Part shown: positions 10,141 through 21,144 of the stretch, one piece after another
Layout: each line of letters starts with the position of its first letter
Position numbering within the stretch: position 1 is the first letter of the stretch
From: Gavia stellata
Taxonomy: Eukaryota; Chordata; Aves; Gaviiformes; Gaviidae
NCBI RefSeq assembly: GCF_030936135.1
Contig: NW_026777121.1
Location: forward strand, 1,054,001-1,118,000
Length of the DNA: 64,000 nt
Direction: 5' to 3'
Translations under genes and position numbers: made by a program
Notes under the pieces: generated by a model
The model's database searches: none
The model's input: only the letters and a program-made list of their open reading frames with translations
Told to the model about the DNA's origin: nothing

Positions 10141-13100
10141 ATTTGTATACAGCTCTTTATTCTTACTCTTGGTGCCTATCATGCTGCTTCTTGGAACCCA
10201 GCTGGTACTATTTTCATTATCAGTGCTCACACTCCTTTGACACCAGGAATGTTTCAATCCCTTTTTTTTATTATGCTAACAAGAAGTTCAGCATTTTTTT
10301 TAAGCCAGAGTGAAACAAGAATAAAAGACACGTGGAAAGAGACATAGTAGGAGATCCAGAGGTTGGGATAACACAGGTTTATTTTTATTTATCCCCCCAC
10401 ATGAATTATGAACAGACTTCTTGCAAACTTCATAGAAATTGGGTTATTCTAGGATTAAATGACATGAAAGCGATTGTTGAGGAACTCTTAACCTTCCTAC
10501 TGATAATTCTCCAGAAGTCTCCTAATAGGAGCCTTGAAAAGAACGAGTTCTGGTTACCTGAGTCATCTCCAGCAGTCTCTTGCACCAGACATGCATTTAC
10601 AAACTTGTACTCCCTTTCTGGTCTTGGTGCTGCCACCATTCTAGATGCATGGCCATCAACTAGTAAAAGAAAAAAAAAACTATCAGGATAATAAAATCAC
10701 AGTAATATGGTTGTTTGCTTAAATGTTACGCTTCTGAGCAAGTTGTATCTGTCTTGCATCTTCTACGCACACAAGGAGAAGGCTACTATTTCAGCCCTTT
10801 ATGCACTTGTCCCTACTCTGACTTCTGCACCCAGCAGTACCGAAAGGAAGGTTAGAGAAGATCCTCTGTTCTTCTACATTTCCAATAAAGAGTAACGGAG
10901 GGCTAGAGGACTGTGCTCTCCCTTTGAAGCAGAGACAGCAATAAATGTCCTCTTTCTGTCCTGGCTGTCATAGCTCCCTGGCCTGTTTGCAGTTTCTCTG
11001 TTCCACAGCTGCCATAAGCACTTCTTTATTCGCCCTTAGAATCTGCTACTGATTGCCACTTCTCCTGTCGTTTTCTCTCTGCTTTCTGTAGCTGCTTTGT
11101 AAACTTGGGATGTGCTGAGTTGCAGGAGGAAAAAACCAGCCCGTTCAACTACTTAGTTCTGCTCCCCTGAGCTAGCGCAGTGTACCTCAACATTATTCAG
11201 CGTACAAATATTACTTTCAGGGAGGCTTTATTGGGGCCCGTATGCGCTGCATTCCTTGGCTGCCAGCAGATGGAAAGGAATTCTGAGAAATCGGGCAAAA
11301 CTGGCCTGAATGATAGGCAGCTACATGCTCCTTTACACACAGGAGAGGAGTTTAAAAAAAAAAAAGGGGGGGGGGGGGGGGGGGGGGCGGTGTTCCTGCC
11401 CTTGAACCTACAGTGAGAACTTGTCCACCTACAAATGACAGACACCATCACTTTCTATTCTTTTTTGACTTATACCTGAAAGAGTCAGTTACACCACTGT
11501 CTTGATGCAGACATGGACATTTTTGTTGTAGAAAGAAAGTACGAAAGATATGTAGGGTACTTTTTCTGGCATGAGACATTGCTACATGTTTAGAAGCACC
11601 AAATTTAGCAGTATACGCTGATTTTTTCCTGTGTGTAACACAGCTAATGCACCATGCCATTGGTGTTCCTGGAGCCAACAATTCTCAAGGTTAAGTGAAC
11701 CAAGAGCAGCTATAGCAAAGTCATGGAGTGGTAGTAACTAAAGCATAAACAAATAGAATTCATCTCCCCATTTTCCTTTCCTTGCTGAGGCAAAAGCTGC
11801 CTGGATATTACTCTACAGCTGAGCAAAGATCAACAGAATGCTTTGCCTTTGTTACGTTCAGGAGCTTCTTTACCCACTTCTTTCTTTCTAAAACTTGACA
11901 GGGAGAAAGTGGCACAGCTAACAGAAAAAAACGGGTTGCTCTCAATTCTGAAGGGCGCTGAATGGTGCTGACAAACGACCAGCCAAATTCTCCTAAATTG
12001 CAGGAATAGAAGAAGGAATCCAGTTTCTTCTATCTTGGAATCAGGACTCTCCTAAGAGGAATCTTAGGATTCCCCATTTTTTTCCTGCATGCCTTCCCAC
12101 TTACTTTTCCACCCAGAACTGCATGTTAGTTATCTGAGAAGAAGGTTGTCATGGAAAAATTGGGCCCTCACTTCCCTGGCTGTTTCCCTTCCCTAAGGAT
12201 AGTGGCTGAGATGCTCTAAAACAACTAAGGATGTTCTCTTCTACTAACCATGAGCTAAAACTGAGGTTTGTATTTTATTTTCCTAGTAGTTTTTGTATTT
12301 TCCAACTCCTGCAAAAACCTGGAATGACTTCAAACGGTGTCTCCGAGCCTACCACCCCTCTTCAGCAGGAAGTACGGTATGCCGGCAACTTGGAAAGCAT
12401 GTATTCTAAAGCTCTTCTTTGGACATTCAAGGAACTGGAGCATGTATATTGCCCGTCTATAGAAGGCCAGTACTGGAACTGGTATTGCCAGCTGCTGTCT
12501 CTTCAAGAGCAGTTTTCCCAGGTGGGTACAGAGAAGCTTTCTTCCTGCGGTCGAGAGATGGTAGGGAATCATCTGCTTCCCTTGCTACCTGCTGCACTAC
12601 CAGCAGTCTGTGTGCAGCTTGATGTATTACGAATATGCTACAAAGCAATTCAGATTTGTGAGCTTCAAAAGCACTTAAAGGGTGTCTTCCATGTTGTGGC
12701 CACATCCTAGGACTGAATAGGACTGTGCTGGCACAAGGGCTGCTTGATATTATGAATTCTTGGCAGCGGGACAAAGTAAGGACTCCGCCGGATCATGCTG
12801 AAACTGATCAGCACGGCCTGTTTATGTCACTAAGCATGGGACTCACAGGTTATTCCTGCCTGGGAGCTGCTCTTGGAGCTCACTGCCTCCCCTTCACGAG
12901 TGGTGTTTTGTCAGTCTCGGCCATCGGGAGATTTTTGGATATGTCTAGCAGGCTATCTGTGCTTTGCTTTTTTCAGTCAACCATAAAACAGCACTGATGT
13001 CAGCCCAGTTTTGTTTAACCAGAGCGGTAACACTTGGCTAGTCGAGATAACTGGGGGGTAGTGCAGTGCCGTGCTCCCAGAACAGAGAAGTTTAAGTCAA

Positions 13101-14165
13101 GGACTGCATATGAAATACCTAGAAAACTGAAAAGGAGAAGGAAGGGACTCGCTAACCTTATCAGGAAGCAGTTATAATACTGATTGTCGTTACTGACATA
13201 CCAAGGACTACTTACCCCGTACTATGAAGGAGGCTGTCTAGAGCAGATCAATGCGGCTACTGATTTTAAGATGTCTTCCTCCATTTTCTTCTGGGCTAAA
13301 AATGCTGCAAAAATAATGAATTACACATCACTCGGTCTCACTGAGAGTACCTCTGGAAAGTACTTGTGTGCTTAAACAAAGACCAATCACAAAGGCAAAG
13401 GTATCTTAAGCTGTAAGGACGACTCTATCATGAGGCCAGGGTGATATTAATAGTGCTCAGTCCTGCCTAGAATGATTTGTTCTTAAAGATTGATTTAAAT
13501 TAAGTACTTGTTACTTTCTGTCCCAGTTTTTCCTCTTCAAATCTCTGTTACTTTGTTCTCATTGTTATCCCTTTTTTGCCTGTGAACATTGTCAGGTCAG
13601 TGTGACATAAAGTGAGACCCAGTTTTGAAGAAAAAGGAGAGGGAGGGGAAGCGATATCACAGGTAGAAGTTGCCAAGTTTTACCTGCTGGCACACCGATA
13701 GGCCTAGCATGGAATACGCTCAGGGCGTTCATTCACTCTTCCTCCAGTTCGAGGGAGACCATCCTCTGCTATCTGGAGAATAGAATCATGATTCCAAAGG
13801 CTCCTTCTAAAGAGAGAAACTTCATGTTTGAAACACAATTACAAGAAATGGTGATTTTTACACCCCAAAGCAGGCTACCCCAAAATAAAATAAATATGTT
13901 AAAGAGGCAGTATCAATAATCTTTTTAGGTTAACTGTGCATATAAAAAAAAAGCAATAGCATTATGCTTGCCCTCTAGAACACGCTGATCAAGAAGGAAG
14001 CAGTACATTTAACAATCTGTCTGCTGGCTTTACCCATCCACAGCCAGACTCATGGCTTCCAAAACATTAATCAGAAAAGTTGCTACTAGCCCTATATTGG
14101 CGGGAAACAATGCCAGAAACTTTAGCCATCTAATATTAAATACTTGGACCAACAACTTCCAAACT
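10141..14165. other. E2F3-CDKAL1 intergenic spacer, copy 1
   Basis: No gene is recognised. A 159-codon open frame at 12231-12710 has no family resemblance and is closed by a stop in copy 2. An A-then-G homopolymer lies at 11354-11387. The rest is ordinary mixed sequence shared with copy 2. Confidence 0.6.
11354..11387 (+). repeat. Oligo-A / oligo-G homopurine tract
   Basis: A run of A passes directly into a run of about 20 G. In copy 2 (about 55963-55991) the G run is roughly six bases shorter. G runs of this length can form quadruplexes and are error-prone in sequencing. Confidence 0.85.
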
Positions 14166-14809
14166 TGTTACAGAAAATCGTAACCAAGAAAACTCTCCAA
14201 ACCAAATGATAGTTTAGAAAGCCGACATTGGTTTATTGCAGCGCTGGGTGCATGGGGGATCGTTCCTCCTAGAATGCACACCCAGTTGAAATCATGACAG
14301 GTATTTAAACAGTTAACAAAGTTAGTTACGCCTCCTGGTCCCACCCTTTAGCTAACTAGTGGTTAGGATCTTTCTTACTGCATCTTAAGGATACAGTTCT
14401 CTTTGAATGCACTACCCATGCCCAGAGAGTAGGGGGCTTATTTGGGTTGGGGGCTTTTCTAGCTCAGAGGGGTGGTTTTTAGCATTTAATGAGGTAGGTC
14501 AGCCTTAGGGCGCCCATTTGGGGCATTTCACTGACTTTGCTGTTTGGCCAAGTCTCAAGTTTGTGTATCAGCCATTATCAGGAGACCCAGAGGCTGTATC
14601 AGGTGCTCGATCTCCGTATACTTTTGTCTCCAGGTAGACACCGTTAACATAACCCGATAGAGCTAATGGCCACAGCCAGCCTGTTTCCAGGAAAACGAAT
14701 GCATATTTCAGTTTGTGTGAGGCAGCATCGTCTTAACTCATCTGTACAAAGTTTGCACAAAGGGGTCTGTTTTTGTATGCTCACTAATTTGTTTAAGTCT
14801 TTGGTATCA
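14166..14809 (-). mobile_element. Solo LTR of a class I-like endogenous retrovirus (copy 1 only)
   Basis: A 644-bp block begins TGTTACAG and ends GGTATCA, flanked by the 4-bp direct repeat AACT (14162-14165 and 14810-14813). Copy 2 has the empty site (near 58776) with a single unit of this target. The start and the GCAGCGCTGG box resemble the LTR of the retrovirus fragment at 24186, so it is the same or a sister family, in the same minus orientation. It inserted after the tandem duplication, or was present on only one of the two source haplotypes, and is therefore young relative to the other repeats. Confidence 0.85.
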
Positions 14810-14929
14810 AACTGACTGAACAGAAAAGCTGCTACCAGCATTGTATTTTGAGGAAATGAGCGATTAAAAAGAAAAGGGCTGTGGGCATGGCAGGCATCAA
14901 TAGCTCGTCATTACGCGGAAACTTCCGAA

Positions 14930-15592
14930 TCCAAGTGCTTTAACTGGCTTTTACTGCCGGACCTAGTTTTCACTCAAAACGGAGGTGAGTCTCCAAGGAT
15001 GCGGAGAAACGAAGCGCGGAGGACGCGTGGCCTTGGCGCTCGGCAGATGCCCCGGCGCCGGTGATCTGCGCTGCAAACCCAGCCACGGCGCAGCGCCGGA
15101 GGACACCCCATGGCAGCGCCGGAGGACACCCCCTCTCCAGCTCCACGACTTCCCCTTCCCCCTCGCCACAGCTGACGCTCCCAGCACGGCGGCCCGGCGC
15201 CGCGGCCACGGGAGCAGCCGTGAGGGCTCCTACGGCCCTAGCGCCCGCCGCGCCCTCCCCCGCCCCGCTCCGGCCAGGCCTCAGCTCTGCTCTTCCCCCA
15301 CGTACGGCACTCCACCGGCGAAAGGAGCGGGAGCGCCGGCCCGGCGGACAAACCCCTCGGCGGTCGCGCAGCGGGACGGGCAGGCCCGCGCTGCCGCGCC
15401 GCTGCCGCTGCCCACCCCGCCGGGCGGCGCAGCCGCGCTCCTCTCTCGCGAGGCTGCGTCCCAGAGCGCGTGCACCGGTTTGGCCGCTGCCGACCGCCGT
15501 CGCGGCGCTGCTGCGCGCGCGCGGGGGCTTGAGGCGGGGCGCGGCGGGCCGCGATGGCGGAGCCCTGCTGAGGGCGTGCGGGGCCCGGCGGG
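14930..15592 (+). promoter_or_regulatory. CDKAL1: CpG-island promoter and presumed non-coding exon 1 of CDKAL1, copy 1
   Basis: A sharp rise in G+C and CpG lies just upstream of the CDKAL1 coding exons, with GC boxes but no TATA box. The presumed first exon ends GCCCGGCGGG before GTGAGAG at 15593. A very short upstream frame (MAEPC then stop, 15554-15571) lies just before that donor. Exon limits are inferred from the donor and from similarity between copies. Long GC-rich open frames on both strands here are compositional. Confidence 0.7.
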
Positions 15593-15616
15593 GTGAGAGC
15601 CGGGGCTCGCCGTGGA

Positions 15617-15878
15617 GGCCCCTTCCCCTTCCCCACTCCCTCCCCCCACTCTCTCCCCCCTCTCCCTCCCCCCACTCCCTCCCCCCACTCTCTCCCCCCT
15701 CTCCCTCCCCCCACTCTCTCCCCCCTCTCCCTCCCCCCTCTCCCTCCCCCCTCTCCCTTCCCCCACTCTCTCCCCCCTCTCCCTCCCCCCTCTCCCTCCC
15801 CCCTCTCCCCCCCCCCACTCTCTCCCCCCTCTCCCTCCCCCCACTCCCTCCCCCGCTCCTTCTCCCCACCCCCCCCCG
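15617..15878 (+). repeat. Pyrimidine minisatellite (CTCCCCC units), CDKAL1 intron 1, copy 1
   Basis: This is almost pure C/T on the plus strand, built from units such as CTCTCCCTCCCCC and CACTCTCTCCCCC, about 260 bases long. The equivalent tract in copy 2 has a different unit order (CTCCTCTCTCCTCTCTCCCC). Homopurine-homopyrimidine DNA with mirror symmetry can adopt triplex structure. It sits immediately after the first exon. Confidence 0.95.
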
Positions 15879-16172
15879 CGCGATGCTCCCGTCCTCTGCG
15901 GGGCCTCCTCTGGGCTGCGCGTTAAAGCCGGGGGGGGGTGGCCCCTTTGGCGGGAGCCTCCAGAGGTTCTGGCGGCCGGGTTGCTGCCCGGGGGTCGGGT
16001 GCCGTCAGCGAGTCAGCGTGTGTACCCGGTCTGAAGGAGGTCAGAGTGAGCAAGAAACGCGTTTCTGCAAAGGGGGCATGAATGCTTGTTGGACAAGAAC
16101 ACGAACTCATGGTTCTCTGTCCGCTAGTTCTGCTCGTTCCTGCCATGGCTTTGTGTTCTTTTTTTTCCCCAG

Positions 16173-16210
16173 GATTATTCTCCAAGAGGATTTAGACCTT
16201 GCTTCAGAAG
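16173..16210 (+). other. CDKAL1: Probable non-coding 5' UTR exon of CDKAL1, copy 1
   Basis: A 38-bp segment starting GATTATTCTCCAAGAGG is bounded by a strong acceptor (TTTTTTTCCCCAG) and a GTATGA donor. Both sites and the exon body survive in copy 2 (59916-59953) with one base difference. It contains no ATG. It lies between the CpG island and the first coding exon, fitting a spliced leader exon. Confidence 0.55.
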
Positions 16211-17897
16211 GTATGACTTTTCTTTTGGCTGTATTCGTTCTTTTGGGGGCCACGGAAATAAACTAAGCTGCTTTGTTTTGCAGCTGCTCCATTATAGCAG
16301 GTATTTTTCTGGAAGAGAGAAAAAACAACAAATCAAAACCTTTTTTCCTTCCCTGTATTGAGTAGATAACTTTACCTATTTGTACATACTGTTAGTGGTA
16401 TAAAGTATATAATCATATTTTGATGTAAAAAATCAGAATATTTACAACAGTATAAAGTGGTGTAAGAGATGTCACCTCACCCCCCCACCCCCCCCCCCCA
16501 GTATTCTTTATTGCTAGACTTTCCACAGCTTTTTATTTTTGTTCATCCTTTGTGGCATTTTTAGCGATCCTGGGATTTTGATCTAGAAGAATGCTAAACG
16601 CTTCTATATCTTTGTCAGATGCATCCTCTTTGTGACATCATCATATTCCTTTTTAAGTTAAATGTTATAAAAGTTATATGAAGTTCAATTTTGAAGTGTA
16701 CTTTGCAAGATTGACTGAAGGACTCACACCGGGGGAAAATGCACAGGTGTTTAACTTCTTATGTCCTTGAGTAATTCAGTTGTGTACAAAATACTTTGAG
16801 GTGTTGCCAGTAGCCTGAGATTTCTGTTCCTGAAATCTGGTTTTAAAGAAATTAAAGCCTTGTTTCTTTTGTTCTTCACTGCCAGTTAGGAAAGTGTTGT
16901 GTTTTCCCTGTAAACTGTGTGAAATGCCCCTGTGTGATTTCCTTAGTAAACTGTTGAGACATGTACAAAACCAAGTTTCCAATGCTAAATCAGACATTAT
17001 TCTGATGAAGAATTACACACAGCACAGTGTGAGGCGTGTAATTAATGCATAGCTTTGTTTTGTTTTTCACAGGCTCCTTTAGTAAATAACTTTTTTTTCC
17101 TTTCCTGAAAACCGATCTGGATCTTGAGATCTGCTGGGAGCTATAGATGCGTGTATATTTACTTTCTTGTGGAAAATATAAATAGATTGTAATGATTTTC
17201 TCGTGTATTATATGAGCCAGATGGTAATTGGCTATTTGATGTTAGCTAGGTGTAGTTGTTTAACACCTTGTACCTGAGGACAGGAATTTTTCTTTTGCTG
17301 TCCTAATGGATGAAGTAATTCAAATGAAAGTCCTGTGGGATCAGGAATTCTAGGAATAGTTTGGTTTCTTTTCAAAAGGACTATGAAGACATTGAAATAC
17401 TGTGCACCTGTTTTCAGCACACAAATAAAAGAGCCAGAACAACCTCTGAAGGAGGCGCTTGAATGCTGTGTCTTTCATTCTTCTGTGATGTGAGTGGAAG
17501 CATATCTATCGCATAACATGAACTCAGTATTCCACTGTGCTGCCTGACATGGTTAAGAATACTTGTATCTTGGATATGTCACGTCAGAGGAGCTGCAGGG
17601 TTTTTGAGTTAGAGGATGGCAAGGTACAGATTATTAAAAAAAAATTAAAAAACTCTCTCTGGTTTGTGGCTTTCTCCCTGGCTGTGTTTGAGATCTCGGG
17701 GGAAGAGGGCCTCAGGAAATATCTCTGGGTAGTTGATTGTTTTTATGTGCTCACCTTCCCTCATCTGTATGATCTATCGCAGGTATATGTAGAAATACAT
17801 CTGACTTTTCTTTATGAGAACATATGCAGTAGATACTAGGCCTTGGCTTTGTATTCAAATGCTTGCTAATACCAGTCTTCTCTAATGCTTCTTGAAG
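16211..17897 (+). other. CDKAL1: CDKAL1 5' UTR intron, copy 1
   Basis: AT-rich intronic sequence with a C-rich tract near 16480-16500. No other feature is seen. The acceptor before the coding exon appears to be CTTCTTGAAG at 17897. Confidence 0.55.
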
Positions 17898-18064
17898 ATG
17901 CCTGCTGCCTGTGAACCAGTGCTTGAAGCTATTGAAGACACTGTGTCAGCAGAAGATTTGAAGCCACGTGATCGGCAGTTTGTAAGAAAGAATGTTTTTC
18001 CAAAAGTGCGACAACGCAATTCACAAAAAAATACTCGGGCAGACGATGATCCCCCAAGTGACAG
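17898..18064 (+). CDS. CDKAL1: CDKAL1 first coding exon, copy 1
   Basis: CDKAL1 is the radical-SAM, iron-sulphur methylthiotransferase that converts t6A37 to ms2t6A37 in tRNA-Lys(UUU), anchored to the ER membrane by its C-terminus. This exon encodes MPAACEPVLEAIEDTVSAED, then LKPRDRQFVRKNVFPKVRQR and NSQKNTRADDDPPSD, and aligns along its length with the human N-terminus (MPSASCDTLLDDIEDIVSQ, QDRHFVRKDVVPKVR). The ATG is the first codon after the acceptor. The exon ends AG before GTAAAT, splitting a Ser codon completed by the exon at 21032. The N-terminal region is the least conserved part of the family. Confidence 0.92.
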
Positions 18065-18471
18065 GTAAATTCTTCCATCAACCCTATCTTGTTGCTTTGC
18101 TCGTATCTTGTGTGCACTGTCAGCTTCTAAAAATAAGGTGGAAGTTCTCATTGTCTCATAGTGTAAAATTTGAATACAAGATAAAAATGAGTAAAATAGT
18201 GTTGATAAAATGTAGTGATAATGAACAATAAATCCTGGGCAGATTTCTTGCCCTAGACAAACTTTCTCTAGAAATCAGTTATGACTGAGATATTGATTAA
18301 TGGAGTAATCAGACTGGAAAAATGGTTCCTGTTACTTCAGCTTGTATGTGTAAAACATTTCTGAAAAATTGTCTGCTTCGCCTTAATTACCTAAATAGAA
18401 GCTGAGCTCTTCAAAATGCAGTCCTGGAGTAGCCTTGTGCCATCTGGAATGAGAAATAAGAATAAAATTCT

Positions 18472-19112
18472 GAGAATCACGAAAGGATTGAGGCTGGAGG
18501 GGACCTCTGGAGGTCATCTTCTCCAAACCCCCTGCTTCAGCAGGGCCACCTACAGCCAGGTGGCCAGGACCGTGCCTAGCTAGTTTTTGAATAGCTCTAA
18601 AGAGGGAGATTCCACCACCTCCTTGGGCAACCTGTGCCAGCGCTCAGTCAGCCTCACAGTCAAAAAGTGTTTCGTGATGTTCAGAGGGACCCTGTGTTTC
18701 AGTTTGTGCCCGTTGCCTCCTGGCCTGTCACTGGGCACCGCTGAAAAGAGCCTGTGTCTGTCCTCTTTGGACCCTCCCTTCAGGTATTTAATATCCATTG
18801 ATGAGCTTCCCCCGAGCCTTTCTCTTGCAGGCTGAACAGTGCCAGCTCTCTCAGCCTCTCCTCTTAGGAGAGATGCTCCAGTCCCTTAACCATCTTCATG
18901 GCCCTTTGTTGGACTGTCTCCAGTATGTCCATCTCTCTCTTGTGGGTGCATCCCATCAGGGCCCAGGGACTTAGGTATGTCCAGTTTGCTGAAGTATTCC
19001 CTGACCTGCCCCTCTTCCACCAAGGGTACATCTTCCTTGCTTCAGTCTTTCCAGCTGGTTTCTGGAACCTGGGATTTCCAAAGGCTGTACTTGTTGTTTG
19101 TACATCCTCCTG
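18472..19112 (-). mobile_element. CR1 LINE fragment, older, copy 1
   Basis: Minus strand. The 3' end is near 18472 (GTGATTCTCA). It carries [19 protein letters not shown] from the ORF2 C-terminus, then after an internal deletion runs into an RT N-terminal segment with [14 protein letters not shown]-like residues. It is heavily diverged and shared with copy 2. Confidence 0.85.
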
Positions 19113-20316
19113 CAAGTGATACAGTGAGACTTCTTTTGAACTTACTGTTTTATTTCAGTGGAAATCGTATGCAATAACTATGGAACGTATCTTTTGTGTT
19201 TTTCCTTCTTGTGATTCCCCTAGGAGCCGAATCAACTTTCTGCTGCAGTGGAATTGATCAAAGTATAAATGAACTCAGTTATCGATTCTAGTTTCTACTG
19301 CATTTCAGAGATCTGGATTTTGGTTGGTGCCACCCCCTGCTCCTCCTCCCCCTGCCCCCCCTTAATTTTGAGCTGGTGGATGAAATTTCCCTGCATTATA
19401 AAGATGGAAATAAAGTATGTCTAGAATGTGCAGGAAATTCGATTTTGGTTTCTCATTAGTGTTCAAAAGAGATTTTTATAAGCATAACAGTCCACCTTTA
19501 TGTGAAAGCCCATTCTGCCAGGAGTGTGTGTACAGCTGAACCGGTGGCCTATACGTACTTGACGCTAGCACTCCATTCTCCTAAGTATTCGGGAGAATAC
19601 TGTATGTTATTTAACAGGCTGTATTTTAGTGTTTTTGACCCAAGAATGCACATTGAATGTACGTTGTTTAGACAGTAGGAATGCTAAATACATTGTATAT
19701 GTGCAACATGTGTTGCACACGTCTAATGATCATTAATGTGCCATCAACAATTTTTGGTTTCTAGCTAGGGGAAGTAGCTTTAAAAAAAGAAGCGTGGGGG
19801 AGGAAATAAAAAAAATGTGGGCAGGGCAAAGGATGGTGTTGCAGGATGTCTGTTGTTCTTGTACTGGCATCTTTAGCTCATTGGCACATTTATCCCAGGA
19901 GTTTCAGTGAGAGCTTCTTGCAGAATTTTTTGTTGGTTCTTAAACCATTGTGTGTGCCAGCTCCATGGTGCACATCTGCCATGCTGCTTCTGTAGCCCAG
20001 AAAGGTTGGGATATGAGCTTTCAGACGTTAGTGTGGCTGGTGGCAGGCTTAAGTTAAGAATTTATAAAGATGCCTTGTATGGAGGGAACTACAGTCAATG
20101 GGTGCCATAATATCAAAAGGCCGCAGTTTAGCTCTAACAGTTTGTTTGCTGGTGGCCTCATTTCAGTGCAGTCACTTGAAGGTCCCTTGTTAAATGATAA
20201 TTTTCAGAAAGTGAGTTGTTTGGTTTGTTTTTTCAAATACAACTGCAGCGTACTGAATCTCTTCTTATCCTACAGCTCTTGTACATTCTCCGTTCTAAAA
20301 CTCTTTTCTTGCCACT

Positions 20317-20860
20317 TGTGGTGGCTTGACCCTGGCCAACAACTGAGCAGCCACCCAGCCACTTGCTCAGCCCTCCTCTCAGTAGGCTGAGGGAGCTAAC
20401 TGGAAGAGCAAAAGCGAGAAAACTTGTGGGTTGAGGTAAAGGCAGTTTAAGTGAAGGCAAGAGTAAGGATAAACTTCAAGGGATGCAAAAGCAATTGCTC
20501 ACCACCTCCCACAAGCAGACTGATGCCCAATCAGTCTCAGAACAATGGTTAGTTTGGGAAGACCAAACCACCAGTTTTTTTTGCTGAGCATGATGTCATC
20601 TGGTGTGGATTATCCTTTTGGTCAGTTTGGGTCAGCTATTCTGTCCATGTTCCCTCCCAGCCTCTTGTCCATCTCCAGCCTGCTTGTGGCGGGGTGGAGC
20701 ACGGTGGGCAACAGGAGGTTGTGATGCTGTGCAAGCACTGTTCCACAATAGCTAAACCACAGGTGTGTTATCACCACTGTTTGAGTCATAAATACAAAAC
20801 ACAGCATCATACGGGTTGCTGTGGAGAAAGTTAACTCTATCCCAGCCAGATCTATTACCC
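20317..20860 (-). mobile_element. Solo LTR-like element (avian ERV family A)
   Basis: It shares an ordered series of boxes with the element at 34369: AGCCACCCAGCCACT, TGAGAAAACT-like, GCTGAGCATGATGTCAT, TTTGGTCAGTTTGGGTCAG and a terminal TATCCCAGCCAG. It begins TGTGGTGGC. It is more degraded than the 34369 element. No internal retroviral sequence accompanies it. It lies in a CDKAL1 intron just past the part that can be compared with copy 2. Confidence 0.75.
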
Positions 20861-21031
20861 GCTCCACTAAACTCGCATAATTATAATGTTTTTCCCTGCC
20901 TGTTTTGGAGTTGTTACTGTTTGTGTTGCTTATTTTATAGTTGAAGAACTACAATTAATTGAGTCTGTTCAGTGGGCCTGATGGGGAAGCTTGTTCATCT
21001 TTTAACTTCTTCGTTAATTTTTCCTTAACAG

Positions 21032-21144
21032 CGTTATTCCTGGTGCTCAGAAAATGTGGATTCGTACATGGGGATGTTCTCACAGTCATTCAGATGGTGC
21101 ATATATGGCTGGACAGCTGGCTGCATATGGATACGAAATTACAG
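21032..21144 (+). CDS. CDKAL1: CDKAL1 second coding exon (iron-sulphur domain start), copy 1
   Basis: It reads [20 protein letters not shown], then [18 protein letters not shown]. This is the beginning of the UPF0004 domain, whose first cluster cysteine is the Cys of GCSH. The first base completes the split Ser codon, and the exon ends GATTACAG-type with one base of the following Glu codon before GTAACA. In known CDKAL1 proteins the motif is [20 protein letters not shown]. Here Asn-Asn is Ser-His and Glu is Ala, unexpected in so conserved a stretch. No following CDKAL1 exon is found before E2F3 begins again. Confidence 0.93.

Larger units (their letters stand above)
1..20275 (+). repeat. Tandem segmental duplication, copy 1 (E2F3 3' half to CDKAL1 5' end)
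   Basis: This stretch recurs in the same orientation at 43764-64000. The offset is 43763 at the left edge, 43888 after the first CR1, about 44610 across the last E2F3 exons, 43965 at the CDKAL1 CpG island and about 43728 at the right edge. Offset changes trace to a few indels: a 125-bp loss inside the copy 1 CR1, a 726-bp block present only in copy 2, a solo LTR present only in copy 1, and rearrangement of a pyrimidine tract. Base differences look like 1-2%. Both outer limits lie outside or beyond the comparable part of the window, so the true unit may be longer than shown. Confidence 0.95.

Noticed and set aside
12231-12710. 159-codon frame in the E2F3-CDKAL1 spacer
   Set aside because: It resembles no known protein, and copy 2 has a stop in the same frame, so it is probably chance.
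15061-16266. A 401-codon plus-strand frame and several Gly/Glu/Arg-rich minus-strand frames across the CpG island and pyrimidine tract
   Set aside because: They arise from GC-rich and C/T-only sequence, differ completely between the two copies, and match no family.
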